From NCBI RefSeq assembly GCF_022811845.1, contig NZ_CP064266.1, positions 310,001 through 374,000 of the forward strand: a stretch of DNA of 64,000 bases. Reading direction: 5' to 3'. The notes under the pieces are model-generated. The model had not been told where the DNA came from. It searched no databases and saw only the letters and a program-made list of their open reading frames with translations. The stretch comes from Bacillus pseudomycoides. Its GTDB lineage: Bacteria; Bacillota; Bacilli; Bacillales; Bacillaceae_G. The number at the start of each line of letters is the position of its first letter. Position 1 is the stretch's first letter. A program made the translations under genes and the position numbers. This document shows, in pieces, positions 24,384-32,447 of the stretch.

Positions 24384-24884
24384 TTAAGCAGCTTGCTTCT
24401 GTCTTTTTTTCGTTTTTGAGCCTAGTAATTTAGGTACAATCCAACCATCCATTCCAAGGTTTCCAGCATTCATGCCAGCAACTAAAACAAACATAGATAA
24501 AATAACCATTTGCGGATTTACACCTAGAGACCCACTAAACATATAGGAAAAGTTCATTACAAGACCAAAAAAGACAGCTGTTTTCGTTAAACAACCTACA
24601 ATTAAACCTATTCCAACTAGAATTTCTCCCCACGTTACAAGCGTGTTAAACATATCAACATTCGGAATTGCGAAGTCTTGTAAGAATGATGCCCACCAAG
24701 ATTGTACGGCTGGTTGTGCTCCTTTTGACTTTTCAATAGCCCCCTGTAAATAACCTGTCGCATCAAATCCTTTTCCTTGTAACTTTCCGATTCCAGCCAT
24801 CAACCATGTGTACCCCAGATAAACACGGATAACTGCTAATACAAAAGAAACTGCTTTGTTTTCTCTTAAAAATTGAATAACCAT
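24384..24884 (-). CDS. DoxX family membrane protein
   Basis: 166 residues with four membrane segments (AVIRVYLGYTWLMAGIGKL, LVTWGEILVGIGLIVGCL, AVFFGLVMNFSYMFSG, MVILSMFVLVAGMNAGNLG) as in DoxX/thiosulfate:quinone oxidoreductase small subunits. The C-terminus is basic (KTKKRQKQAA). Family members are linked to quinone or thiol stress. A Fur box and repeated TTAGTTAC motifs lie upstream, so regulation is likely complex. It is different from catD at 31886. Confidence 0.85.
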   Translation of the reverse strand: MVIQFLRENKAVSFVLAVIRVYLGYTWLMAGIGKLQGKGFDATGYLQGAIEKSKGAQPAVQSWWASFLQDFAIPNVDMFNTLVTWGEILVGIGLIVGCLTKTAVFFGLVMNFSYMFSGSLGVNPQMVILSMFVLVAGMNAGNLGMDGWIVPKLLGSKTKKRQKQAA

Positions 24885-24910
24885 ATACTCCTCCTAAAGA
24901 TGTAATTAAG

Positions 24911-24942
24911 TTAGTTACAGGTAATATAATAACATTAGTTAC
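24911..24942. promoter_or_regulatory. Repeated TTAGTTAC motif upstream of the DoxX gene
   Basis: TTAGTTAC occurs at 24911-24918 and 24935-24942, 24 bases apart, on either side of a possible -10 (TTATAT on the minus strand, with TTGAAA upstream). A third partial copy (TAGTTAC) is at 25012-25018. Candidate repressor site; protein unknown. Confidence 0.4.
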
Positions 24943-25059
24943 TTATTTTTCAAACATTGATTGTGAATAATTTGTGACAATTACATAAAACTTCAAAAAC
25001 TAATATTAGTATAGTTACTTTTATTACCCGTAAAAAACTTGAAAACATCATATCATAAT

Positions 25060-25074
25060 TGATAATCATTTTCA
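25060..25074. promoter_or_regulatory. Fur box upstream of the DoxX gene
   Basis: TGATAATCATTTTCA matches the 7-1-7 Fur consensus TGATAATNATTATCA at 13 of 14 specified bases. It sits inside a weak leftward promoter (ATGAAA at 25075-25070, TATGAT at 25052-25047), 175 bases before the DoxX start. The gene to its right is transcribed toward it, so the DoxX gene is the likely target. Confidence 0.6.
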
Positions 25075-25110
25075 TTATTTTTTTGTAAAAAAATTGTGTG
25101 CTAACTGTGA

Positions 25111-25143
25111 AACGTGCTTATCCTATATTCAGATAAGCACGTT
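25111..25143. terminator. Hairpin after the caspase-like gene
   Basis: A 12-bp perfect stem AACGTGCTTATC/GATAAGCACGTT with a nine-base loop. The T-run is poor on both sides, so termination efficiency is uncertain. Confidence 0.6.
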
Positions 25144-25148
25144 CAATT

Positions 25149-25682
25149 TTACTTATATAATTGAAATGTACGAGTCTCATCATCTAACAACTTTGTATCC
25201 TGAAATGCATTGTCCACAGTTTTTTGATGATTAATAAGCCCGTAAAATAAACGTATTGTAAACATAAGTGCTGCATTTCCATCCACATAATCTGTTGAAC
25301 CTATATAAGCTTTTACACCACTATTTAAAAATGCTGTCGCAAGTTTTGGATCTCCTAAAGTACACCCGCTATTGATAATATACTTGTTATGCAATTTTGC
25401 ATATTGTTTAATTTCAGTTACACCAAAGTTTACTCTCGGCTCATCTTTCTCATACACATCTTCCCCTAATTCTTCCATTACAAATTCCCCTTCTTCACCA
25501 TGAAAGCAAAAGATAATATAATCTATATCTTCATACAAACTTTTCCCTGAAAGAACATCCATCAAATCCCGCGGTCGACCAATCCAATATGTAATAACTC
25601 TTGCTCCAAAATACTCAAGCGTCGCTCGAAGCGATTGTGCTTCTAAATCTGAATTATCGCCAACTACTAACGCAATATTCAA
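25149..25682 (-). CDS. Putative caspase-fold (clan CD) cysteine protease-like protein
   Basis: 177 residues from TTG 25682, which has GGAGG 7 bases upstream; an ATG at 25697 is too close to that site. I see a possible His-Cys dyad: H61 in DYIIFCFHGEEGE and C107 in YIINSGCTLGD, followed by AYIGSTDYVDGNAAL, the order and spacing of caspase/gingipain-type folds. No named family was recognised, so the call is inference. It follows the histidine phosphatase gene by 15 bases and is surely its operon partner. No signal peptide. Confidence 0.55.
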   Translation of the reverse strand: MNIALVVGDNSDLEAQSLRATLEYFGARVITYWIGRPRDLMDVLSGKSLYEDIDYIIFCFHGEEGEFVMEELGEDVYEKDEPRVNFGVTEIKQYAKLHNKYIINSGCTLGDPKLATAFLNSGVKAYIGSTDYVDGNAALMFTIRLFYGLINHQKTVDNAFQDTKLLDDETRTFQLYK

Positions 25683-25697
25683 ATAAAAAACCTCCAT

Positions 25698-26273
25698 TCA
25701 TAAGTTTATTTCATACACACCTGTTTCTTCTAAAAAATCCTCTCTTGTTAATCTCTGCTTTTGTAAATATTGTCTATATGCTGTAATTGTTCCATCATGG
25801 GAAACGATGCAGACCCTTTCAGCCTTTAATGTATAACACCAATTGATGAATTCATCTGCTCTATTCTGAAATTCCTTCTCTGAAATAGTATTTATCTCCC
25901 GATTACATAACATATCATTTGTACTTTCTCTTAAAGAAAAACTAGGAAATAACTCTTGAATTACCTTTGTATCTAACAACTTGTCACATGGTAATGTTCT
26001 TGCTCCTTCACGATAAGGAAAAATACGAGGAGAAATATATGGATGAGTTATTTGACGGCAAATTACTTGCGAGCTCCATATTGCAGCAGTCTGTAATGTT
26101 CGAAGCGTGGGACTTGCCATTAATATATCGCTTTCTTGTAGTGGTAAACTACTTTGAAGTAACAATGCTTGTTTTTCGCCTTCTTTCGTTAAAGATGGAT
26201 TCTCTAATTGCAAATTCATTGGAAAAGCTTTTGTATGTTTTCCCTCACCATGTCTTATGAAAATAAGTTTCAT
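25698..26273 (-). CDS. Histidine phosphatase (phosphoglycerate mutase-like)
   Basis: 191 residues from ATG 26273 behind GGGAGGGATAAAACT; the longer form lacks support. Catalytic RHGE at H8, the second histidine in VSHDGT, and NPSLTKEGEKQALLLQ are present. The family dephosphorylates small molecules or proteins; substrate unknown. The gene ends immediately before the ribosome site of the caspase-like gene. Confidence 0.87.
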   Translation of the reverse strand: MKLIFIRHGEGKHTKAFPMNLQLENPSLTKEGEKQALLLQSSLPLQESDILMASPTLRTLQTAAIWSSQVICRQITHPYISPRIFPYREGARTLPCDKLLDTKVIQELFPSFSLRESTNDMLCNREINTISEKEFQNRADEFINWCYTLKAERVCIVSHDGTITAYRQYLQKQRLTREDFLEETGVYEINL

Positions 26274-26476
26274 AGTTTTATCCCTCCCACTACAAAATGA
26301 ATGTGTATGTGTTTTGCTATTGCTTTTTTCATAATCTCTATCATTCCCTATCTTCTTCTCAATTCCTTCCATCTTTCCTGTAAAAAAGTTTTGATATAAA
26401 AGTTGGAAATTATTATGATAATATATGTAAAAAACTTTTTACAACACTAATCTTTAAAAGGGGGGACTTACAAATT

Positions 26477-26815
26477 ATGAATTGGGTAATTTATTTTATT
26501 GGTATGATAATATGGGGATACCTAAATGGATTCTTTACAAGTGATAAAGCTTCTGCACCTTGGATTAAAGATGATGAACGCGAAAAAGAAATTAAACATA
26601 AAGCAATTTTAGCGAGTTGGTCAGGCGTGTTTATGTTTTGCATCATTAGTCTCTTAAATAAATTGTTAGGCTTGAGTGGAGAACAAAAATCACCTTACTT
26701 GCCAGATCCTTTCGCAACAATTTTAAAAGAGAATGTAGATTTACAAGTTTTACTTATCCTTTTCCTCATGTATGTCATTTACTATTTATACTATCGAAAA
26801 AAAATGAGCGCTTAA
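26477..26815 (+). CDS. Hypothetical membrane protein
   Basis: 112 residues with three hydrophobic segments: an N-terminal one (NWVIYFIGMIIWGYLNGFF), a central one (SWSGVFMFCIISLLNKLLGL) and a C-terminal one (VDLQVLLILFLMYVIYYLYY). AAAAGGGGGGACTT precedes the ATG. I do not recognise the family. Divergent from the phosphatase pair. Confidence 0.75.
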   Translation: MNWVIYFIGMIIWGYLNGFFTSDKASAPWIKDDEREKEIKHKAILASWSGVFMFCIISLLNKLLGLSGEQKSPYLPDPFATILKENVDLQVLLILFLMYVIYYLYYRKKMSA

Positions 26816-26847
26816 ATAAAATGAAACTTTAATGGAATGAAGATCCT

Positions 26848-27015
26848 TTGCATTACGAACTGTACAAATTATGTGTGGAATGGTGCACTGCAAAACACAT
26901 TTTTTATATTGGGCATTTACATACACGTATTTTAGCAGTCTCCCAATACGAATTAGAATGGATTCACAAATGTTTGAAAGCTGAAAAATCTATACAGAGT
27001 CACACAATTTTTTAA
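26848..27015 (+). pseudogene. 55-codon open stretch, possible gene remnant
   Basis: From TTG 26848 the frame reads a protein-like sequence (YELYKLCVEWCTAKHIFYIGHLHTRILAV in part) rich in His, Cys and aromatic residues, but there is no good ribosome site and a stop lies a few codons upstream. It may be the end of a decayed gene. Family not recognised. Confidence 0.25.
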
Positions 27016-27094
27016 TCCGAATACCCACTCATGATTCTCCTCCCAAATGGTTATAGTAACAGAGATAAAACGAAATTCTGAGGAGGCTATATCA

Positions 27095-27217
27095 ATGAGT
27101 AACTCAAATGATTTTTTAGACACAATACAAGAGAAACAAGCAAAAGACGAGCAAAATAGAAAGCGCCAAGGGAATGGAAACCCTGGAAAAAAGAAACCAA
27201 ACAAAACACATAAATAA
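27095..27217 (+). CDS. Small hydrophilic protein, DUF4023-like
   Basis: 40 residues (MSNSNDFLDTIQEKQAKDEQ then a Gly/Lys/Asn-rich tail), strongly charged, with GAGGAGGCTATATCA before the ATG at 27095. Composition and length match the short DUF4023 proteins of Bacillus, of unknown function. Followed by a terminator. Confidence 0.75.
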   Translation: MSNSNDFLDTIQEKQAKDEQNRKRQGNGNPGKKKPNKTHK

Positions 27218-27222
27218 TTGTG

Positions 27223-27259
27223 AAAAAGCCACCTAAAAGTATATTTTAGGTGGATTTTT
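27223..27259. terminator. Bidirectional terminator after the DUF4023-like gene
   Basis: CCACCTAAAA pairs with TTTTAGGTGG; TTTTTC follows rightward and TTTTTC leftward. Confidence 0.85.
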
Positions 27260-28497
27260 CAATCTTCTTTTACAGAAATAACATTTTCCCAATTCCATTT
27301 TTCATAATACCACTCGGGTACATCTATATTTTCGATCCATTTATTCGCTTTTGATCCATCCCCATTCGCCAACCACATATCTGCCTTTTTACGGTCAGAG
27401 CGCATCCATGTCAGCTGATTTTCACCATTTACATAAAACGGGTTGTAATCTCCATATTGAGGCGGAGGAGTTGTGATTTGGTGCTGGCGATTTGATTGAA
27501 TATTTATTTGGTATAAAGAAGGGAATGATCTTTTTTCCTCGTCATTTGTCCACTCCATTTCTCTTGCTCTTGAAAGTGTAATAAGTTTGTCATTATGCCA
27601 TGTAAAATCCCAATCAACATACCCTTTTGGAGTAAATTTTTCTTGCCGAAGTGCAGGTACTTCTTTTATTTTTAAATGTTTATTTTCTAATGCAAATCTC
27701 CCGCTTCCTTCAATATAAGCCAATGTATTTTTCGTTGGAGCCCATTGTATCCACTGGCTATTTAATAACATTTGACCTACTTTTTCAAAATGACTTCCAT
27801 CCGCTTTCAAAAGACAAAGTGTATTACTATCCGCTGACCACGAAGCGGTTGGAACAGCTAAAAATGCAATCCACTTTCGATTTGGAGACCACTTGAAATT
27901 ACTTGCAACATAAGCGAGAAAGTCCTCCTGCATACTCGGTAACGTATATAGGTGTTTCATTTTATTAGGATTCATTCCCGCATTCTTCTGTATCTCATAT
28001 AACTGTGCTCCGGTCCAACCTGTTGGAAGCAACTGAGCCTCAGACGAAACAAGAAATTTCTTTCCATCAGGATACCATGCATAATCCCCTACACCCGATG
28101 ATACATTTTCAAACGCTGCATTCTTCTTCTCTGCATCATATGTATTTAATGTACCTGTAAATTCAAATGCAATTATATTTTCTATCGGCGACCATTGATA
28201 ATTCGTTGCTGCTGTTTGAGACGGAACAACTTTTTTCCCATCCACAACGTGGTACAATTCCAGTTCTTTTTGCTCTTCACCTTTTGCATATGCAATCCAC
28301 TTTCCGTCATATGACCATTTAGGTTTTGTTATGTACTCTCCTTTTGTTATTTGCTTTTCTTTTCCATCAATTTTTATCCAAAGATCATGATTACGAATAA
28401 ATGCTACTCGCATACCGTTTTCCTCAGCTTGAACATCGAATGTAGCTTCGTGCAAGTAACAAATACAAAATATAAAAATAAGCAGTTTTTTCCACAT
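27259..28497 (-). CDS. Exported TolB-like beta-propeller protein
   Basis: 412 residues with a signal peptide (MWKKLLIFIFCICYLHEATFDVQAEE). Repeated blade motifs such as KPKWSYDGKWIAYAKG, NYQWSPIENIIAFEF, DYAWYPDGKKFLVSS, NFKWSPNRKWIAFLA and QWIQWAPTKNTLAYI give about six blades, as in TolB/YqgU-type propellers. Probably a secreted or cell-wall-associated binding protein; ligand unknown. Convergent with the DUF4023-like gene. Confidence 0.82.
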   Translation of the reverse strand: MWKKLLIFIFCICYLHEATFDVQAEENGMRVAFIRNHDLWIKIDGKEKQITKGEYITKPKWSYDGKWIAYAKGEEQKELELYHVVDGKKVVPSQTAATNYQWSPIENIIAFEFTGTLNTYDAEKKNAAFENVSSGVGDYAWYPDGKKFLVSSEAQLLPTGWTGAQLYEIQKNAGMNPNKMKHLYTLPSMQEDFLAYVASNFKWSPNRKWIAFLAVPTASWSADSNTLCLLKADGSHFEKVGQMLLNSQWIQWAPTKNTLAYIEGSGRFALENKHLKIKEVPALRQEKFTPKGYVDWDFTWHNDKLITLSRAREMEWTNDEEKRSFPSLYQINIQSNRQHQITTPPPQYGDYNPFYVNGENQLTWMRSDRKKADMWLANGDGSKANKWIENIDVPEWYYEKWNWENVISVKED

Positions 28498-28567
28498 CTT
28501 TCTCTTTCATCCTCCCATAATTAATTTCCTTTATCATGCCCACCTATTTACTATTTGAAAAAGATTA

Positions 28568-28596
28568 TTGCATTAACAACTTTTTAAATATATTTT
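28568..28596 (+). promoter_or_regulatory. Likely promoter of the phhA operon
   Basis: TTGCAT (28568-28573), 17-base spacer, TATTTT (28591-28596). It would start a leader of about 335 bases that contains the T-box. Confidence 0.55.
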
Positions 28597-28603
28597 AATG
28601 GAA

Positions 28604-28806
28604 CGAATTATAGCTTTGAAGACATCCCTAGTAGCGGCTTATATCTATGACTCAAAGAACTTTTTTCATAATGCTTTGTACATGAAGAAAAAGACGGATT
28701 TTTCCGTTATCAGTAACTGAGATGTAGGAAAATTCTTGCTTATAAATAGGGTGGTACCGCGATTTTTTCGCTCCTATCGGATTTTCCGATAGGAGCTTTT
28801 TCTATT
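28604..28806 (+). promoter_or_regulatory. T-box leader of the phhA operon
   Basis: AGGGTGGTACCGCG (28748-28761) is the canonical T-box. A terminator follows: GCTCCTATCGG/CCGATAGGAGC (28770-28796) then TTTTT. Upstream, an AGTA motif near 28651 and paired ACATC/GATGT suggest stem I. T-boxes read the charging of a tRNA; an aromatic (Phe or Tyr) tRNA is expected from the gene it controls, but I could not place the specifier codon with confidence. Confidence 0.85.
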
Positions 28807-28939
28807 TCTTACAAAATCAAATATTAAATAATTCCGAATCTTATGATAAAATCTTATAAACGCTTACAAAAGTTGAAAGGAGTTGATATATGCAAAAGTA
28901 ACCATAGTAATTTTTATAGATAAAAAGGAGGATGTATGA

Positions 28940-30697
28940 ATGACAAAGAAAACAGAAATCCCATCACATTTAAAACCATTTGTATCCACGCAGCATTACG
29001 ATCAATACACACCGGTTAATCACGCTGTGTGGCGTTACATTATGAGACAAAATCATAACTTTTTAAAAGATGTTGCCCATCCAGCCTATGTTAACGGACT
29101 ACAATCATCTGGTATTAATATAGATGCAATTCCAAAGGTGGAAGAAATGAATGAATGTTTATCACCAAGTGGCTGGGGCGCCGTAACGATTGACGGTCTT
29201 ATTCCTGGCGTAGCGTTCTTTGATTTTCAAGGGCATGGTTTATTACCGATCGCAACAGATATTCGTAAAGTAGAAAACATTGAATATACTCCAGCACCTG
29301 ATATCGTTCATGAAGCAGCTGGGCATGCACCGATTTTACTTGATCCTACATACGCAAAATATGTCAAACGCTTTGGACAAATTGGAGCAAAAGCATTTTC
29401 AACGAAAGAAGAACATGACGCTTTTGAAGCTGTGCGTACTTTAACAATCGTGAAAGAAAGTCCAACTTCTGCACCAGAAGAAGTTGCAGCAGCTGAAACA
29501 GAAGTGGTAGAAAAGCAAAAGCTTGTTTCTCGCTTATCAGAAGCAGAACAAATTTCTCGTCTTTTCTGGTGGACGGTCGAGTACGGCTTAATTGGAGACA
29601 TCAATCATCCAAAAATTTACGGTGCTGGTCTTCTTTCCTCTGTTGGTGAAAGCAAGCATTGTTTAACAGACGCTGTAGAAAAAGTTCCATTCTCAATTGA
29701 AGCTTGTACAAAAACGACATATGATGTTACGAAAATGCAGCCACAGCTATTTGTATGCGAGTCATTCGAAGAATTAACAGAGGCACTTGAGAATTTCTCT
29801 GAAACAATGGCTTTTAAAACAGGTGGTGCAGAGGGGTTAGAAAAAGCAATTCGTTCTGAAAACAATGCAACTGCTGAATTAAGTAGTGGGTTACAAATTA
29901 CAGGTACATTTGCAGAAAAAATTCACGATGATGCGGGTACAGTGATTTACATGAAAACAAATACACCGACAGCTTTAGCACTAAATCATAAGCAATTACC
30001 GGATCATTCTACAGCTGTACATCAAGATGGCTTTGGTACACCAGTTGGTTTATTAGAAGGCAATATCGCATTAGAAGATTGTACAGAAGACAAATTACAA
30101 TCATTAGGCATTATCATTGGTAATCATGCCGAATTATCCTTCACAAGCGGTGTTCACGTAAAAGGAACAGTGACTGATATTGTGAAAAACGATGAAAAAA
30201 TCGCTCTTATTTCATTTGCAAATTGCACAGTGATTTACAAAGATCGTCTATTATTTGATGCCTCATGGGGAGCATTTGACATGGCAGTTGGTTCAGAAAT
30301 CACTTCTGTATTCCCAGGTGCAGCAGACGCAGCAGCGTTCTTCGGAGTGGAGGAAGAAGTAGAAGAAACACCAGAACCACTTACATTAACTGAGCTTGAT
30401 CGTATGTATCAAACAGTTCGCGACATTCGAAATGAAGGCGTGTTACAAGATTCACACGTAGAACAATTAGTAGCAATTCAAGAAGTACTAAATAAGTTCT
30501 ATACAAAAGAGTGGTTACTTCGTCTTGAAATTTTAGAATTGCTTTTAGAACATAACAAAGGACATGAAACATCTGCTAAGTTGTTACAACAGCTCTCTAC
30601 TTTTACAGAAAACGAATCTGTTCAACGTTTAATTAATAATGGTCTTACCCTACTCCCAATAAAGGATGTGAAAAATAATGCAACGACTAACAGATGA
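28940..30697 (+). CDS. phhA: Phenylalanine 4-monooxygenase with long C-terminal extension
   Basis: 585 residues. The N-terminal half is an aromatic amino acid hydroxylase: iron ligands H124 and H129 in DIVHEAAGHAP and E214 in WWTVEYGLIG, with PGVAFFDFQGHGLLP. It converts phenylalanine to tyrosine with tetrahydrobiopterin. Typical bacterial enzymes are about 260-300 residues, so residues about 300-585 are an extra region I cannot assign. GGAGGATGTATGA precedes the ATG at 28940. phhB overlaps its end by 20 bases. Confidence 0.95.
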   Translation: MTKKTEIPSHLKPFVSTQHYDQYTPVNHAVWRYIMRQNHNFLKDVAHPAYVNGLQSSGINIDAIPKVEEMNECLSPSGWGAVTIDGLIPGVAFFDFQGHGLLPIATDIRKVENIEYTPAPDIVHEAAGHAPILLDPTYAKYVKRFGQIGAKAFSTKEEHDAFEAVRTLTIVKESPTSAPEEVAAAETEVVEKQKLVSRLSEAEQISRLFWWTVEYGLIGDINHPKIYGAGLLSSVGESKHCLTDAVEKVPFSIEACTKTTYDVTKMQPQLFVCESFEELTEALENFSETMAFKTGGAEGLEKAIRSENNATAELSSGLQITGTFAEKIHDDAGTVIYMKTNTPTALALNHKQLPDHSTAVHQDGFGTPVGLLEGNIALEDCTEDKLQSLGIIIGNHAELSFTSGVHVKGTVTDIVKNDEKIALISFANCTVIYKDRLLFDASWGAFDMAVGSEITSVFPGAADAAAFFGVEEEVEETPEPLTLTELDRMYQTVRDIRNEGVLQDSHVEQLVAIQEVLNKFYTKEWLLRLEILELLLEHNKGHETSAKLLQQLSTFTENESVQRLINNGLTLLPIKDVKNNATTNR

Positions 30698-30989
30698 AGA
30701 AGTACAAGAGGAATTAACAAAGTTAGATAAATGGACAGTGAAGGATGAAAAATGGATTGAAAGAAAATATATGTTTTCCGACTACTTAAAAGGTGTCGAA
30801 TTTGTCTCTGAAGCAGCCAAACTATCAGAAGAACACAATCACCATCCATTTATCCTTATTCAGTATAAAGCAGTCATTATTACTTTGTCATCATGGAATG
30901 CAAAAGGTTTAACTAAACTTGATTTTGAACTTGCAAGACAGTTTAATGAACTTTTTTTACAAAATGAAAAAGCGATTATAAGAAAGTAA
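30678..30989 (+). CDS. phhB: Pterin-4a-carbinolamine dehydratase
   Basis: 103 residues with the active-site motif EEHNHHPFILIQYK. It recycles the pterin cofactor oxidised by PhhA, so the pair is functionally linked. Its start lies 20 bases inside phhA in another frame, indicating translational coupling. The T-box controls both genes. Confidence 0.96.
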   Translation: MQRLTDEEVQEELTKLDKWTVKDEKWIERKYMFSDYLKGVEFVSEAAKLSEEHNHHPFILIQYKAVIITLSSWNAKGLTKLDFELARQFNELFLQNEKAIIRK

Positions 30990-31022
30990 AAAAAGAGAAG
31001 CCTTTATTAGGCTTCTCCTTTT
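30990..31022. terminator. Terminator between phhB and catE
   Basis: GAGAAGCCT pairs with AGGCTTCTC; T-run rightward and, past 30994, leftward. The stem overlaps the end of catE. Confidence 0.85.
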
Positions 31023-31864
31023 GTAATAAAGTGAATACAGTGACCAAATGGATCTTCTACTTGTAATATTCCCTCTTTGTACGTAGCAACCGCGCCAATA
31101 TATTTTAAGCTTTCACACATTTGCTCTTTTTGTTTTTCATCTGCTAGTACAATGGTGAAATATTTCAAGCCAACAGAATTTTGCATTTGCGGCGGCACAC
31201 ATTCGCCTTGCCATGTGTTTAAGCCAACATGATGATGATAACCACCTGCTGAAACAAATAATGCACCGTTTCGGGCTGGAATCGTTACTTCAAATCCAAG
31301 TCCATCCACATAGAAACGTTTTGCTTCTTCTAAATCAGCAACATGCAAATGGATATGCCCCATTACCGTTCCCCTTGGAAATCCGTTCCACTCATTTCCT
31401 TGTTGCAATAACCCTTCACCATCTAATGGGTTGCTAACAAACGGAAGCTCTCCCTTTTCATCTCGCCACACTTTTCTTTGACGATCGTGATAAATTTCGA
31501 TTCCATTTCCATCTGGGTCAGCTAAATAAATTGCTTCGCTAAAGTAATGATCTGCCCCGCCATGTAACGGATATACTTTCTGCACAAGGTGACGAAGAAT
31601 ATTTGCTAAATCTTCTCTACTTGGTAGTAAGATTGCAAAGTGATATAAACCAGTTCGACTTCTTTGTTTTGGAAGAGCATTTTCTTTCTCCTCTATTATA
31701 AGAAGCGGTTCATTATTTTCATTACCAAGCGTAACAATCATTTCTTCTTCTTTTATCACTTTCAAACGTAATACATCTGTGTAGAACGTCAGCGATGTCT
31801 TTACATTCGATACGTATAAATGCACAACACCGAGTGTTGTATTGGGATGAAGTTGAAAGCTCAT
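31007..31864 (-). CDS. catE: Catechol-2,3-dioxygenase-type VOC protein
   Basis: 285 residues made of two vicinal-oxygen-chelate repeats. The C-terminal one carries likely metal ligands in MGHIHLHVADLEEA and GGYHHHVGLNTW; the N-terminal one has TLGVVHLYVSNVKTSL. CatE of B. subtilis cleaves catechol and protects from it. It follows catD by 21 bases, the same order as B. subtilis catDE. Confidence 0.92.
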   Translation of the reverse strand: MSFQLHPNTTLGVVHLYVSNVKTSLTFYTDVLRLKVIKEEEMIVTLGNENNEPLLIIEEKENALPKQRSRTGLYHFAILLPSREDLANILRHLVQKVYPLHGGADHYFSEAIYLADPDGNGIEIYHDRQRKVWRDEKGELPFVSNPLDGEGLLQQGNEWNGFPRGTVMGHIHLHVADLEEAKRFYVDGLGFEVTIPARNGALFVSAGGYHHHVGLNTWQGECVPPQMQNSVGLKYFTIVLADEKQKEQMCESLKYIGAVATYKEGILQVEDPFGHCIHFITKGEA

Positions 31865-31885
31865 ATTGTTATGCCCCCATTTCGA

Positions 31886-32290
31886 TTAGTCTTTTTTGAA
31901 TACAGTTGCTTTTAAGAAATTATCTACAAAACCTTCAGCTTTAACAACAAATAAGTAAAGGCCCATTGCTAATAAAGCAAGGTCTAGTTCATACCCTGGA
32001 TTCTTTCCATCGCCTAATAAACCAGCAGACCATTTTACTTTTACAATTGCTCCAACTAAAATAAGTGCGAATAATAATCCAATATAACGTACACCTAAAC
32101 CGATAATCAATAATAGACCACCAACTAATTCTACTGTCGCTACGCCGTATGCAAGAGCTCCAGGTAAACCAATGCTTGTAAACCATCCTGCAATATTATC
32201 AATGCCTGATTGAAACTTTGCCAAACCATGCATAAAGAATGTTACCCCTAATACGATACGAATAATTAAATTACCAATATGTTGATTCAT
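31886..32290 (-). CDS. catD: CatD, DoxX-family membrane oxidoreductase subunit
   Basis: 134 residues, four membrane segments (IIRIVLGVTFFMHGLAKFQ, GALAYGVATVELVGGLLLIIGLGV, IGLLFALILVGAIVKV, LDLALLAMGLYLFVVKA). Partner of catE in the catechol/quinone detoxification operon. In B. subtilis catDE is repressed by the HxlR-family proteins YodB and CatR; here an XRE-cupin gene is divergent, so control may differ. Confidence 0.9.
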   Translation of the reverse strand: MNQHIGNLIIRIVLGVTFFMHGLAKFQSGIDNIAGWFTSIGLPGALAYGVATVELVGGLLLIIGLGVRYIGLLFALILVGAIVKVKWSAGLLGDGKNPGYELDLALLAMGLYLFVVKAEGFVDNFLKATVFKKD

Positions 32291-32313
32291 TTTGCTCTCT
32301 CCTTTATAGTTTT

Positions 32314-32342
32314 GTTATACAGAACTTTTATTTACATTACAA
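32314..32342 (-). promoter_or_regulatory. Likely promoter of catDE
   Basis: Minus strand TTGTAA (32342-32337), 17-base spacer, TATAAC (32319-32314). Confidence 0.6.
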
Positions 32343-32447
32343 AACATACAATAATTTTTTTTATTCGTCAATCCATTTTTCTTGAGAAAAAATGAAAAAT
32401 ATTTGCTATGATACAAATAGTTGTCTATAAAAAGGAGCTTGATTCGT

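Noticed and set aside
28892..28903. Three-codon leader (ATG CAA AAG TAA) with a ribosome site upstream of phhA
   Set aside because: Too short to judge; the T-box already explains the control of the operon.
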